Positions 1 through 9,708 of a DNA stretch of 64,000 nt are shown in pieces. How positions within the stretch are numbered: the first letter of the stretch is position 1; each line of letters starts with the position of its first letter. The stretch is taken from NCBI GenBank assembly GCA_030425685.1, contig JAUIAD010000010.1:1-64000 (forward strand), written 5' to 3'. The notes beneath the pieces were generated by a model that had not been told where the DNA came from, searched no databases, and worked only from the letters and a program-made list of their open reading frames with translations. This stretch comes from Gammaproteobacteria bacterium. Its GTDB lineage: Bacteria > Pseudomonadota > Gammaproteobacteria > Coxiellales > Coxiellaceae. The translations under genes and the position numbers were made by a program.

Positions 1-3000
1 AACAAATCACCGTCAATATTAACGGCAGTGATGATGCCGCTGTTATCAGTGGCACGGTCACGGGTGCGGTCACCGAAGGCAATGTCGGCGATGCACCGGT
101 CACGGCAACGGGTGCGATTAGCATCAGTGATGTCGATGGCGATGATAACCCAAGCTTTGCCGATGTCGGTTCTACCGTCGGTGATAATGGCTTTGGTAGT
201 TTTGAATTATCAAGTGGCAACTGGACCTTCACCTTGGATCAAAGCGCGGTGCAAGATTTAGATGCTGGCGATCAAGTGAGTGATAGCATTACTTTTACCG
301 CCAGCGATGGCAGTACACAACAAATTACCGTCAATATTAACGGCAGTGATGATGCCGCCGTCATTAGCGGCACGGTCACGGGTGCTGTGAATGAAGGCAA
401 TGTCGGCGATGCACCGGTCACGGCAACGGGGGCGATTAGCATTAGCGATGTTGATGGCGATGATAACCCGAGCTTTGCCGATGTCGGATCCACCGTTGGT
501 GATAATGGCTTTGGTAGCTTTGAATTATCAAGTGGCAACTGGACCTTCACCTTGGATCAAAGCGCGGTGCAAGATTTAGATGCTGGTGATCAAGTGAGTG
601 ACAGCATTACCTTTACCGCCAGCGATGGCAGCACCCAACAAATCACGGTTAATATTAACGGCAGTGATGATGTCGCCGTCATTAGCGGCACGGTCACGGG
701 TGCTGTGAATGAAGGCAATATCGGCGATGCACCGGTCACGGCAACGGGTGCGATTAGCATCAGTGATGTCGATGGCGATGATAATCCAAGCTTTGCCGAT
801 GTCGGATCCACCGTTGGTAATAATGGTTTTGGTAGTTTTGAATTATCAAGTGGCAACTGGACCTTCACCTTGGATCAAAGTGCGGTACAAGATTTAGATG
901 CTGGTGATCAAGTGAGTGATAGCATTACTTTTACGGCCAGTGATGGATCGACTCAGCAAATTACCGTCAATATTAACGGCAGTGATGATGCCGCTGTTAT
1001 CAGTGGTACGGTTACGGGTGCTGTGAATGAAGGCAATGTCGGCGATGCACCGGTCACCGCAACGGGCGCGATTAGCATTAGTGATGTCGATGGCGATGAT
1101 AACCCAAGCTTTGCCGATGTCGGTTCTACCGTCGGTGATAACGGTTTTGGTAGTTTTGAATTATCAAGTGGCAACTGGACCTTCACCTTGGATCAAAGTG
1201 CGGTACAGGATTTAGATGCTGGCGATCAAGTCAGTGATAGCATTACTTTTACCGCCAGTGATGGATCGACTCAGCAAATTACCGTCAATATTAACGGTAG
1301 TGACGATGCCGCTGTTATCAGTGGCACGGTCACGGGTGCTGTTACCGAAGGCAATATCGGCGATGCACCGGTCACGGCAACGGGGGCGATTAGCATTAGT
1401 GATGTCGATGGCGATGATAACCCAAGCTTTGCCGATGTCGGATCCACCGTTAGTGATAATGGTTTTGGTAGTTTTGAATTATCAAGTGGCAACTGGACCT
1501 TCACCTTGGATCAAAGCGCGGTGCAAGATTTAGATGCCGGCGATCAAGTGAGTGATAGCATTACCTTTACCGCCAGCGATGGCAGTACACAACAAATTAC
1601 CGTCAATATTAACGGCAGTGATGATGCCGCTGTTATCAGTGGCACGGTCACGGGTGCGGTCACCGAAGGAAATATCGGCGATGCACCGGTCACCGCAACG
1701 GGCGCGATTAGCATCAGTGACGTCGATGGCGATGATAACCCGAGCTTTGCCGATGTCGGTTCTACCGTCGGTGATAACGGTTTTGGTAGTTTTGAATTAT
1801 CAAGTGGCAACTGGACCTTCACCTTGGATCAAAGCGCGGTGCAAGATTTAGATGCCGGCGATCAAGTGAGTGATAGCATTACTTTTACCGCCAGCGATGG
1901 ATCGACTCAGCAAATTACCGTCAATATTAACGGCAGTGATGATGCCGCTGTTATCAGTGGCACGGTCACGGGTGCGGTCACCGAAGGCAATGTCGGCGAT
2001 GCACCGGTCACGGCAACGGGTGCGATTAGCATTAGTGATGTCGATGGCGATGATAACCCAAGCTTTGCCGATGTCGGTTCTACCGTCGGTGATAATGGCT
2101 TTGGTAGCTTTGAATTATCAAGTGGCAACTGGACATTCACCTTGGATCAAAGCGCGGTGCAAGATTTAGATGCTGGTGATCAAGTGAGTGACAGCATTAC
2201 CTTTACCGCCAGCGATGGCAGTACACAACAAATCACCGTCAATATTAACGGCAGTGATGATGCCGCCGTCATTAGCGGCACGGTCACGGGTGCTGTGAAT
2301 GAAGGCAATATCGGCGATGCACCGGTCACGGCAACGGGTGCGATTAGCATTAGTGATGTCGATGGCGATGATAACCCAAGCTTTGCCGATGTCGGTTCTA
2401 CCGTCGGTGATAATGGCTTTGGTAGTTTTGAATTATCAAGTGGCAACTGGACCTTCACCTTGGATCAAAGCGCGGTGCAAGATTTAGATGCCGGCGATCA
2501 AGTGAGTGATAGCATTACCTTTACCGCCAGCGATGGCAGCACCCAACAAATCACGGTTAATATTAACGGCAGTGATGATGTCGCCGTCATTAGCGGCACG
2601 GTCACGGGTGCTGTGAATGAAGGCAATATCGGCGATGCACCGGTCACGGCAACGGGTGCGATTAGCATTAGTGATGTCGATGGCGATGATAACCCAAGCT
2701 TTGCCGATGTCGGTTCTACCGTCGGTGATAACGGTTTTGGTAGCTTTGAATTATCAAGTGGCAACTGGACCTTCACCTTGGATCAAAGCGCGGTGCAAGA
2801 TTTAGATGCCGGCGATCAAGTGAGTGATAGCATTACTTTTACCGCCAGTGATGGCAGCACGCAACAAATCACCGTCAATATTAACGGCAGTGATGATGCC
2901 GCCGTCATTAGCGGCACGGTCACGGGTGCTGTGAATGAAGGCAATGTCGGCGATGCACCGGTCACGGCAACGGGTGCGATTAGCATCAGTGATGTCGATG

Positions 3001-3498
3001 GCGATGATAACCCAAGCTTTGCCGATGTCGGATCCACCGTTGGTAATAATGGTTTTGGTAGCTTTGAATTAAGTAGTGGCAACTGGACATTCACCTTGGA
3101 TCAAAGTGCGGTGCAAGATTTAGATGCCGGCGATCAAGTCAGTGATAGCATTACTTTTATGGCCAGTGATGGATCGACTCAGCAAATTACCGTCAATATT
3201 AACGGCAGTGATGATGCCGCCGTCATTAGCGGCACGGTCACGGGTGCGGTTACCGAAGGCAATATCGGCGATGCACCGGTCACCGCAACGGGCGCGATTA
3301 GCATCAGTGATGTCGATGGCGATGATAACCCAAGCTTTGCCGATGTCGGATCCACCGTCGGCGATAACGGCTTTGGTAATTTTGAATTAAATGGCGGTAA
3401 TTGGACCTATACCCTTGACCAATCTGCAGTGCAGCACTTACCTGATGGGAATATGGTAACTGATACGTTTACATTTACAGCGACAGATGGCTCAACTC
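1..3498 (+). repeat. Eleven tandem 318-bp VCBS-coding repeats
   Basis: The DNA period is exactly 318 bp (106 codons); the same landmark (for example the codons for EGN-GDAPVTATGA) recurs at about 80, 390, 708, 1026 and so on. Units differ mostly at synonymous sites and at a few residues: NEG or TEG, GNV or GNI, VGD, VGN or VSD, SDDA or SDDV. The eleventh unit diverges in its second half (NGGNWTYTLDQ). The residue pattern repeats with a six-unit (1908-bp) super-period, described in the findings. Because units are so similar, copy number is likely to vary between strains and may be collapsed in short-read assemblies. Confidence 0.95.
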
Positions 3499-6400
3499 AA
3501 GAAGTTGTGGTTAATATCACTGGAACAAACGATGCAGCACAAATTACCAATACATCAGTAACGTTAAAAGAAGATGTCGATGTTAATAATGAAAACCATA
3601 TCGTTGGCAGTGGCTCCGTCAACATAAACGATGTTGATCAAGGAGAGTCCTCTCTAGTTCCGAGTGCTCAAAGCGGCACCTATGGGGATTTTGCAATTGA
3701 TGCTAATGGTGATTGGACATACACTACCAGCGATGAACTTCGTCCGGGTGAAGAAACCTTAACAAATACAACATTATCTGGAAACCAATCAGCTTCTACA
3801 ACAGTCGGCCTAGAAGATGGTAGTTACGTGGTGATATGGCAAGGCAACGATTCAAGTGGCTATGGTGTTTTTGGTCAACAATTTAATAAGGACGGCGAGA
3901 CAGTCGGTAATGAATTTCAAATCAACTCCACTGAAACAAGTCACCAATTTGGAATTGCCGCTGATAGCTTAAGTGATGGCGGTTTCATTACTACCTGGCA
4001 GTCCCTCAATCAAAGTGGCGGCAGTGGCTATGATATTATTGGTCAACGTTTTGATGCCAATGGCGCCCCTGTTGGAAATGAGTTTATAGTTAATACGACT
4101 ACCTCTAGCCATCAACTCTATTCAAGCGTGACTGGTTTAGAGGATGGTGGATTTGTCAGCACTTGGGTGGATTACAATGGCTTTAATGTCATGGGACAGC
4201 AATACGATAGCGATGGGAATAGCGTCGGCAATGAATTTCAAGTTAATACCTACTCCACTAGCTATCAGTTCGTCCCAAGCACTACAGCTCTCAATGATGG
4301 CGGCTTTGTCGTCACCTGGTCTTCCTACAATCAAGATGGAAGTGGCTATGGCGTATTTGGTCAACGATACGATCAAAATGGCGCTCAGGCGGGTAATGAA
4401 TTTCAAATTAGTACACATACCAATAGTCATCAGTTATTTTCAGATACAACTGCACTAAATGATGGTGGCTTTGTCACCGTTTGGCAATCCTACGGCCAGG
4501 ATGGCAGCAACTATGGTGTATATGGGCAGCGTTATGATAGTAACGGAGACCCTGCCGGTGGAGAGTTTATAATTAATACCCATACCAGTGGCTCACAAAG
4601 CCAACCCAGCGTCACTGGCCTTGATGAAGGTGGGTTTGTCGTCAGTTGGACATCACAAAATCAAGATGGTGATAGCAATGGCGTCTATGCACAACGCTTT
4701 GATGAAAACGGCGTAGCAAATGGCGATGAGTTTCAAGTCAATACAGAAACAGCAAGTTCACAAAGCGAACCTAGCATTGCTGCATTAAACAACGGCGAGT
4801 TCGTTGTAAGCTGGACTAGTCAAAATCAAGATGGCAGTGGTCAAGGCGTATATAGCAAGCTTTATCAAAACCCTCAAAACGATATTCAAGCCTTAGGTGA
4901 CGGCGAAACCTTAACCGAAAACTTTACTCTCACCAGCGCTGATGGCACCACCTCCACCTTTACTGTCACCATAGATGGCACAGACGATGCCGCCGTTATT
5001 TCCGGTACTTTTACGGGAGACGTTACCGAAGGAAACATCGGTGATGCACCGGTGACAGCAACAGGATCGATCAGCATCAGTGATATCGACACGAATGATA
5101 ATCCAGTGTTTAACGACGTAGCTACAACGGCCGGTGATAATGGCTATGGCAATTTTGCTTTAAGTAACGGTCAGTGGACTTACACCTTAGATCAAAGCAG
5201 CGTGCAAAGCTTAGGGGTTGGAGACCAGGTGACTGATACTTTTACTTTTACAGCAACAGATGGTTCCACCCAACAAATCAGCATAAATATTTTTGGTGCA
5301 AATGATAACCCCACTGCTGAGCCAGCAACAATAGTGATGCCTGTAGGGGAAACTGCTGTTGGACAACTAGCAGCTACCGATGTAGATGCTTCCGATTCGC
5401 TAAGCTTTACACTCGATAGCGGAGTCAGCCATGGCAGCTTAACGTTAAATGCAGATGGCAATTATTCTTATATCCCATCTTCAACCTATGTTGGCAATGA
5501 TTCATTTAGCTTTACAGTAACTGATTCCCAAGGGGAAACCAGTAGTTCAACGGTAAATATAACCGTCCATAATGACCCAGGTGATCTAACATCTACTAGC
5601 GAGTCGCAAGCGAACACGACTACGCAAAGTAATCAACGCGATTCCACCATAACTGAGTTAGCAGATGGTGGTTACGTCATTACTTGGGAAGCACCGGACA
5701 ATAATGGTTATGGTATTTTTGGGCAACGCTATGACTCTAGTGGAACTAAGGCTGGTAATCAATTCCAGGTAAATACTGAAACAAGCAACCAGCAGCTCAA
5801 CACATCCGTTGATAGCCTCACCGATGGTGGTTTCGTCGTTGTATGGCAGTCCCGAAATCAAGATGGTAATCGTGACGGTGTCTTTGGGCAACGATACGAC
5901 GCCAACGGCAATCAAGTTGGGAGCGAATTTCAAGTTAACACCACAACCAGCAATTATCAAAACTTACCTACGGTCGCTGGCTTAGAAGGCGGTGGTTATG
6001 TAGTTGCATGGACATCGAACAATCAAGATGGACACAGCTATGGTATTTTCGCGCAACGCTATGATGACAATGGCAATACAGAGGGCAGTGAGTTTCAAGT
6101 AAATACTTACACGACACGCCAACAAACAACTCCCTCTATTACTGAATTAGATGATGGCGGCTTTGTGGTTGTTTGGGGTTCCAATCGACAGGATGGAAGC
6201 AACTACGGTGTTTACGGACAACGTTACGACGCTGACGGCAATACAGCTGGTAGCGAGTTTCAAGTGAATACTCATACAGCAAATCATCAACGAAAACCAT
6301 CCGTAGCTGACCTTGATGATGGCGGCTTTGTCGTTGTTTGGGAGTCAAACAATCAAGATGGAGACAGCTATGGTATCTATGGTCAACGTTATGATAGCAA

Positions 6401-7325
6401 TGGTAATGCTGAAGGTGTTGAGTTTCAAATAAATACGGAAACCAATGACACACAAGAATTGGCAGATGTTGCAGGAACAGAGGGAGGAGGATTTGTTGTC
6501 ACATGGAATTCGAACCATGACTCATCACATGACGATGTATTTGCACAAAGGTTTGACGGAGATGGTCAGCCTATTGGCAATGAATTTCAAGTCAATGGCA
6601 CAACGTCCAACACTCAAGACGACCCATCAGTTGCGGTATTAAACAATGGTGAGTTTGTAATAAGCTGGACCAGCAAAAATCAAGATGGAAGTGGACAAGG
6701 CATCTACGCCAAACAATTCTCTCTCGAAGATACAGTGGATGGAAGTAGTTATAATGACTCGCTAATCGGCTCAAATAGCAATGATGAAATCAATGGCTTT
6801 GGTGGAGATGATTATCTTGAAGGTGGTGCTGGAGCAGATACCCTTAATGGCGGCTTAGGAACTGATACTGCTTTCTACGGTGAATCTTCCGAAGGTGTGA
6901 CCATTGACCTATCAACAGGAGTAGGCAGCGGCGGTCAGGCAGAGGGCGACACCTTATCAAGCATAGAAAACGTCACAGGCTCAAATCATGACGACATCTT
7001 TACCGCTAATAGTGATAATAATGTGTTTAAGGGTAATGATGGCTCTGACCTATTTATATTTGGTCAAAATGCCGGTAGCAATACGGTGCAAGGCGGTAAT
7101 GGCAGCAGCTGGACAGATACGATACGTTTAGATAATGCAACGCAAGCGCCAACAGAAACATTAGAAGGCGCCGGAAGCTGGGTGCTAGAAACAGATGCAG
7201 CGCATACAGTGGACATAGGCAATAAAACCATTACCTTTGATGATGGTGATGCATCTGGCTCCATCTTAACGAAAGACGGGACTGAAATTAACTTTGAAGA
7301 TATCGATAAGATCGACTGGTCTTAG
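1..7325 (+). CDS. Giant RTX/VCBS-repeat adhesin, type I secreted (5' end outside window)
   Basis: The reading frame is open from base 3 with no start codon in keeping with the repeats, so the gene begins upstream of the window. In order it encodes eleven near-identical 106-residue VCBS repeats (to about 3500), a divergent VCBS domain split by a seven-repeat block (3771-4861), another VCBS domain (about 5008-5310), a cadherin-like domain (about 5311-5575), a second seven-repeat block (5596-6723), RTX nonapeptide-like repeats such as GGDDYLEGGAGADTLNGG (about 6730-7110), and a C-terminal acidic tail ending FEDIDKIDWS. VCBS plus RTX plus an uncleaved C-terminal signal is the known layout of T1SS-exported adhesins, in which calcium folds the protein outside the cell; the role in attachment is inferred. 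No ABC exporter, membrane fusion protein or LapD/G-like gene is in the window. The last four bases overlap the convergent trmB gene, leaving no room for a terminator. Confidence 0.93.
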   Translation, partial: QITVNINGSDDAAVISGTVTGAVTEGNVGDAPVTATGAISISDVDGDDNPSFADVGSTVGDNGFGSFELSSGNWTFTLDQSAVQDLDAGDQVSDSITFTASDGSTQQITVNINGSDDAAVISGTVTGAVNEGNVGDAPVTATGAISISDVDGDDNPSFADVGSTVGDNGFGSFELSSGNWTFTLDQSAVQDLDAGDQVSDSITFTASDGSTQQITVNINGSDDVAVISGTVTGAVNEGNIGDAPVTATGAISISDVDGDDNPSFADVGSTVGNNGFGSFELSSGNWTFTLDQSAVQDLDAGDQVSDSITFTASDGSTQQITVNINGSDDAAVISGTVTGAVNEGNVGDAPVTATGAISISDVDGDDNPSFADVGSTVGDNGFGSFELSSGNWTFTLDQSAVQDLDAGDQVSDSITFTASDGSTQQITVNINGSDDAAVISGTVTGAVTEGNIGDAPVTATGAISISDVDGDDNPSFADVGSTVSDNGFGSFELSSGNWTFTLDQSAVQDLDAGDQVSDSITFTASDGSTQQITVNINGSDDAAVISGTVTGAVTEGNIGDAPVTATGAISISDVDGDDNPSFADVGSTVGDNGFGSFELSSGNWTFTLDQSAVQDLDAGDQVSDSITFTASDGSTQQITVNINGSDDAAVISGTVTGAVTEGNVGDAPVTATGAISISDVDGDDNPSFADVGSTVGDNGFGSFELSSGNWTFTLDQSAVQDLDAGDQVSDSITFTASDGSTQQITVNINGSDDAAVISGTVTGAVNEGNIGDAPVTATGAISISDVDGDDNPSFADVGSTVGDNGFGSFELSSGNWTFTLDQSAVQDLDAGDQVSDSITFTASDGSTQQITVNINGSDDVAVISGTVTGAVNEGNIGDAPVTATGAISISDVDGDDNPSFADVGSTVGDNGFGSFELSSGNWTFTLDQSAVQDLDAGDQVSDSITFTASDGSTQQITVNINGSDDAAVISGTVTGAVNEGNVGDAPVTATGAISISDVDGDDNPSFADVGSTVGNNGFGSFELSSGNWTFTLDQSAVQDLDAGDQVSDSITFMASDGSTQQITVNINGSDDAAVISGTVTGAVTEGNIGDAPVTATGAISISDVDGDDNPSFADVGSTVGDNGFGNFELNGGNWTYTLDQSAVQHLPDGNMVTDTFTFTATDGSTQEVVVNITGTNDAAQITNTSVTLKEDVDVNNENHIVGSGSVNINDVDQGESSLVPSAQSGTYGDFAIDANGDWTYTTSDELRPGEETLTNTTLSGNQSASTTVGLEDGSYVVIWQGNDSSGYGVFGQQFNKDGETVGNEFQINSTETSHQFGIAADSLSDGGFITTWQSLNQSGGSGYDIIGQRFDANGAPVGNEFIVNTTTSSHQLYSSVTGLEDGGFVSTWVDYNGFNVMGQQYDSDGNSVGNEFQVNTYSTSYQFVPSTTALNDGGFVVTWSSYNQDGSGYGVFGQRYDQNGAQAGNEFQISTHTNSHQLFSDTTALNDGGFVTVWQSYGQDGSNYGVYGQRYDSNGDPAGGEFIINTHTSGSQSQPSVTGLDEGGFVVSWTSQNQDGDSNGVYAQRFDENGVANGDEFQVNTETASSQSEPSIAALNNGEFVVSWTSQNQDGSGQGVYSKLYQNPQNDIQALGDGETLTENFTLTSADGTTSTFTVTIDGTDDAAVISGTFTGDVTEGNIGDAPVTATGSISISDIDTNDNPVFNDVATTAGDNGYGNFALSNGQWTYTLDQSSVQSLGVGDQVTDTFTFTATDGSTQQISINIFGANDNPTAEPATIVMPVGETAVGQLAATDVDASDSLSFTLDSGVSHGSLTLNADGNYSYIPSSTYVGNDSFSFTVTDSQGETSSSTVNITVHNDPGDLTSTSESQANTTTQSNQRDSTITELADGGYVITWEAPDNNGYGIFGQRYDSSGTKAGNQFQVNTETSNQQLNTSVDSLTDGGFVVVWQSRNQDGNRDGVFGQRYDANGNQVGSEFQVNTTTSNYQNLPTVAGLEGGGYVVAWTSNNQDGHSYGIFAQRYDDNGNTEGSEFQVNTYTTRQQTTPSITELDDGGFVVVWGSNRQDGSNYGVYGQRYDADGNTAGSEFQVNTHTANHQRKPSVADLDDGGFVVVWESNNQDGDSYGIYGQRYDSNGNAEGVEFQINTETNDTQELADVAGTEGGGFVVTWNSNHDSSHDDVFAQRFDGDGQPIGNEFQVNGTTSNTQDDPSVAVLNNGEFVISWTSKNQDGSGQGIYAKQFSLEDTVDGSSYNDSLIGSNSNDEINGFGGDDYLEGGAGADTLNGGLGTDTAFYGESSEGVTIDLSTGVGSGGQAEGDTLSSIENVTGSNHDDIFTANSDNNVFKGNDGSDLFIFGQNAGSNTVQGGNGSSWTDTIRLDNATQAPTETLEGAGSWVLETDAAHTVDIGNKTITFDDGDASGSILTKDGTEINFEDIDKIDWS
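3771..4861 (+). repeat. Seven degenerate ~52-residue protein repeats, block 1
   Basis: Seven repeats follow the pattern LxDGGFVVxW-S-NQDG-GVxGQRYD-G-xGxEFQVNT-TxxxQ. The first lacks the NQDG element and the seventh reads LNNGEFVVSWTSQNQDG and ends with SKLY. The block sits inside a VCBS domain: the strand GDWTYTTSDE precedes it and the rest of the domain (ALGDGETLTENFTLTSADGT) follows it. Seven short beta-rich repeats suggest a seven-bladed propeller, which is inference from repeat number and length. Confidence 0.8.
5596..6723 (+). repeat. Seven degenerate ~52-residue protein repeats, block 2
   Basis: This is a second set of seven repeats of the same family. Its first unit again lacks NQDG (EAPDNNGYGIFGQRYD) and its seventh (LNNGEFVISWTSKNQDG) closely matches the seventh of block 1. 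Position-by-position correspondence suggests that the whole seven-repeat block was duplicated, not single repeats. It lies between the cadherin-like domain and the RTX repeats. Confidence 0.8.
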
Positions 7326-8011
7326 CCTTTTTTGATAAATATCAGGTCCCAAACACCGTGACCTAAACGCAGGCCTCGCTGTTCAAACTTGGTTAAGGGC
7401 CTATCTGTTTTTTCTTTAACAAAATTTCCGCCGCCAGCAATATTTTCAAATCCCGGTGACTCGCTAAATACCTGCATCATATGTTCTGCATAATTTTCCC
7501 AGTCTGTTGCTAAATGAACATAACCTGATTTTTTTAACTTTCTTAAAAGCAAAGAGGCAAACTCAGGCTGGATCAAACGCCGCTTATGGTGCTTTTTCTT
7601 ATGCCAAGGATCAGGAAAAAAAATCTGAATGCCTTTTAATGATTCATCAGGAATACAATGCGTTAAAACTTCCTTAGCGTCCTCTTTAAAAACACGAAGA
7701 TTCGTTAACTCATGCTCATCAATATCTGCTAACAAAGAGCCAACACCCGGACGATGAACTTCAATACCAATATAATGGTTCTGCGGATGATCCTTTGCCA
7801 TACTCAGCAAGGATTTCCCCATACCAAAACCAATTTCAACCACAACATTCTGATCGAAACCAAAAACGGCATTAAAATCTAGCAGACCCTGACTAAGCCC
7901 TAAACCAAATTTGTCCCAATATTGCTCCAAGCCTTTTCTTTGGCGTTCGGTTACACGCCCTTCCCGGCGCACAAAGCTCCTGATATGACGTTTTTTAAGA
8001 TCATCACTCAT
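7322..8011 (-). CDS. trmB: tRNA (guanine-N7-)-methyltransferase
   Basis: 229 residues, the usual length of TrmB, which uses S-adenosylmethionine to form 7-methylguanosine at position 46 of tRNAs. The SAM-binding motif VVEIGFGMGKSL lies near residues 55-66, followed by the acidic loop IGIEVHRPGVG. The family motif FFPDPWHKKKHHKRRL is near residue 131 and the C-terminal signature DRPLTKFEQRGLRLGHGVWD is intact. It is transcribed towards the adhesin gene and the two stop codons overlap (TTA at 7322-7324, TAG at 7323-7325). It is divergent from the AsmA-family gene. In many gammaproteobacteria trmB is paired with mutY and yggX, which lie about 1.7 kb away here beyond the AsmA-family gene. Confidence 0.96.
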   Translation of the reverse strand: MSDDLKKRHIRSFVRREGRVTERQRKGLEQYWDKFGLGLSQGLLDFNAVFGFDQNVVVEIGFGMGKSLLSMAKDHPQNHYIGIEVHRPGVGSLLADIDEHELTNLRVFKEDAKEVLTHCIPDESLKGIQIFFPDPWHKKKHHKRRLIQPEFASLLLRKLKKSGYVHLATDWENYAEHMMQVFSESPGFENIAGGGNFVKEKTDRPLTKFEQRGLRLGHGVWDLIFIKKG

Positions 8012-8104
8012 AATGATACCTAGAGAAATTCAAATATAGCTGATAGGATATGGAATCTATCATATTGGCTACCTAGCTTCTACAGAAATCATTAGGAGGG
8101 AATA

Positions 8105-9652
8105 ATGACTAGGGCTTTAAAGGTTTTTGGGATTGTAATTGCCGTAATTGTTTTGATTTTAGTCATAGCAAGTATTGCAATGACCTATTTAATTGACCCG
8201 AATAAATATAAAGACAAGATAGACCATTACGTTTACAAAAAAACCGGTCGTCATCTTTTAATTAAAGGCAATATCGGACTGTCTTTCTTTCCTTGGCTAG
8301 GTATAGATATTAAATCCGCTCAGCTAACTAACCCCGAAGGTTTTACTCCTCGCTCCATGGCTGATATTGGCGAGTTAGATTTAAAAGTTCGCGCATTACC
8401 TCTTATCGGTGGTGATGTAAGAATCGGAGAGATTGCCATAAAAAATGCAACATTTAATCTTATTACCAGAAAAGATGGCGCAACTAACTGGAGTGCTGCT
8501 AAACCAGCGCCTGCCAATAATACCGCCACAAATGCAAGCTCCCAAACTACATCTTCTGCGAAAACTGACAGTAATAACGAGTCTGATACAGAAGAATACT
8601 CGCCTGAGAAAAACTTTGAAATAAATCGTGTTCGTATTAGTAATGCCACCATAAATCTAATCAACGAACAAGAAAATAGCACGATCAAATTTAGCAAGTT
8701 TAATCTAACCGCTAAACATATAACGGTTGGCAAAAAATTCCCCATCTCAGCTAATTTTATAGTTCAGCAAAGTGGCGCGCAATCTAAAACCAAAACAAGA
8801 ATCACAGGGGATGCGACTGTTAATTTAGATTCAGGGATATATAGAGTTAACTCTTTAGAGATTAACAATAAAACCACTCGTCCTAAATTGCCGGTTCTTC
8901 CATTTAACATTAATGGGAACCTAATGGTTAATACCCATAAAGAAACGCTCACCCTTGATAAAGCAAATGTGGTATTTGCCAATATGAAACTCAATGGAAA
9001 CCTTAAGGTTAATCAGTTATTCCATATTCCGGAAACAACACTGAACCTTGCAACCGTTGATACTGATGTTAATACCTTGCTCACCACATTGCGTGGGTCG
9101 AGCTTTTTACAAGGAAGCCTAGATTTTAAAACCAGTCTAACAGCCAAAGGTGAAACGAAAAAAGAATTTTTAAGCACCCTAAATGGCTCAGGAAACTTTG
9201 TGATAAACAAAGGTGTACTAAAAGGGGTGGATATTAATTATTTAATGGCCAAAGCTGCTAGCCTGCTAGATAAGTCGGAAGTAAAAGCGCAGAACACCAA
9301 GGTGACAAACTTTTCAGATATCTCAGCAAGCTATAGTATCAACAATGGTGTTTTGACCTGTAACGACTTAAAGCTAGCCAGCAATCAAGTCAACGTCACA
9401 GGCGCTGGTAATGTTAATCTACCAAATGATGTGATTGACTATGAGTTAACAGCCCAATACAGCTCTGGTAGCGCCCAAGGCGTTGATAAATCACTTTCGC
9501 TACCGATTAAAGTCAGCGGCCCAATGGCTAAACCAACGATATACCCTGACTTTAGCAAAATTGCCAAATCCTATTTTATGAAAAACTTAGAAAAATCAAT
9601 CAAAGATGGCTCTAAAGACCTAGGTAAAAAAATTAGGAGCTTTTTTGATTAA
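8105..9652 (+). CDS. AsmA family protein
   Basis: 515 residues with one N-terminal membrane helix (about residues 4-30, VFGIVIAVIVLILVIASIAM) and a long beta-rich periplasmic part. The N-terminal AsmA domain is followed by an Ala/Ser/Asn-rich linker (about residues 137-165) and an AsmA-like C-terminal region ending with PIKVSGPMAKPTIYPDFSK. Family members are envelope bridge-like proteins linked to lipid transport and outer-membrane homeostasis; the exact role of this one is not known. The start is supported by AGGAGG seven bases upstream of the ATG. A terminator-like hairpin at 9668-9687 separates it from mutY. An inverted repeat TGATAG-10 nt-CTATCA at 8041-8062 lies in the divergent promoter region shared with trmB. 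Confidence 0.88.
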   Translation: MTRALKVFGIVIAVIVLILVIASIAMTYLIDPNKYKDKIDHYVYKKTGRHLLIKGNIGLSFFPWLGIDIKSAQLTNPEGFTPRSMADIGELDLKVRALPLIGGDVRIGEIAIKNATFNLITRKDGATNWSAAKPAPANNTATNASSQTTSSAKTDSNNESDTEEYSPEKNFEINRVRISNATINLINEQENSTIKFSKFNLTAKHITVGKKFPISANFIVQQSGAQSKTKTRITGDATVNLDSGIYRVNSLEINNKTTRPKLPVLPFNINGNLMVNTHKETLTLDKANVVFANMKLNGNLKVNQLFHIPETTLNLATVDTDVNTLLTTLRGSSFLQGSLDFKTSLTAKGETKKEFLSTLNGSGNFVINKGVLKGVDINYLMAKAASLLDKSEVKAQNTKVTNFSDISASYSINNGVLTCNDLKLASNQVNVTGAGNVNLPNDVIDYELTAQYSSGSAQGVDKSLSLPIKVSGPMAKPTIYPDFSKIAKSYFMKNLEKSIKDGSKDLGKKIRSFFD

Positions 9653-9667
9653 GCTGTATCACCTGTC

Positions 9668-9687
9668 GGGCGCAATTCTTTGCGCCC
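9668..9687 (+). terminator. Hairpin between the AsmA-family gene and mutY
   Basis: The arms GGGCGCAA (9668-9675) and TTGCGCCC (9680-9687) pair perfectly around a four-base loop, and are followed by CTACTTT. The T-tract is short, so termination may be partial, letting some transcription reach mutY 21 bases further on. Confidence 0.55.
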
Positions 9688-9708
9688 CTACTTTCCAGAG
9701 AAAACAAA

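Noticed and set aside
28-3390. Many open frames on both strands, each repeated every 318 bp
   Set aside because: They are shadows of the VCBS repeats in other frames; composition and periodicity follow the main frame and none has a ribosome-binding site.
1-3498. Tandem repeats considered as a CRISPR or satellite array
   Set aside because: The repeats are contiguous, coding and 318 bp long with no spacers; they encode VCBS domains.
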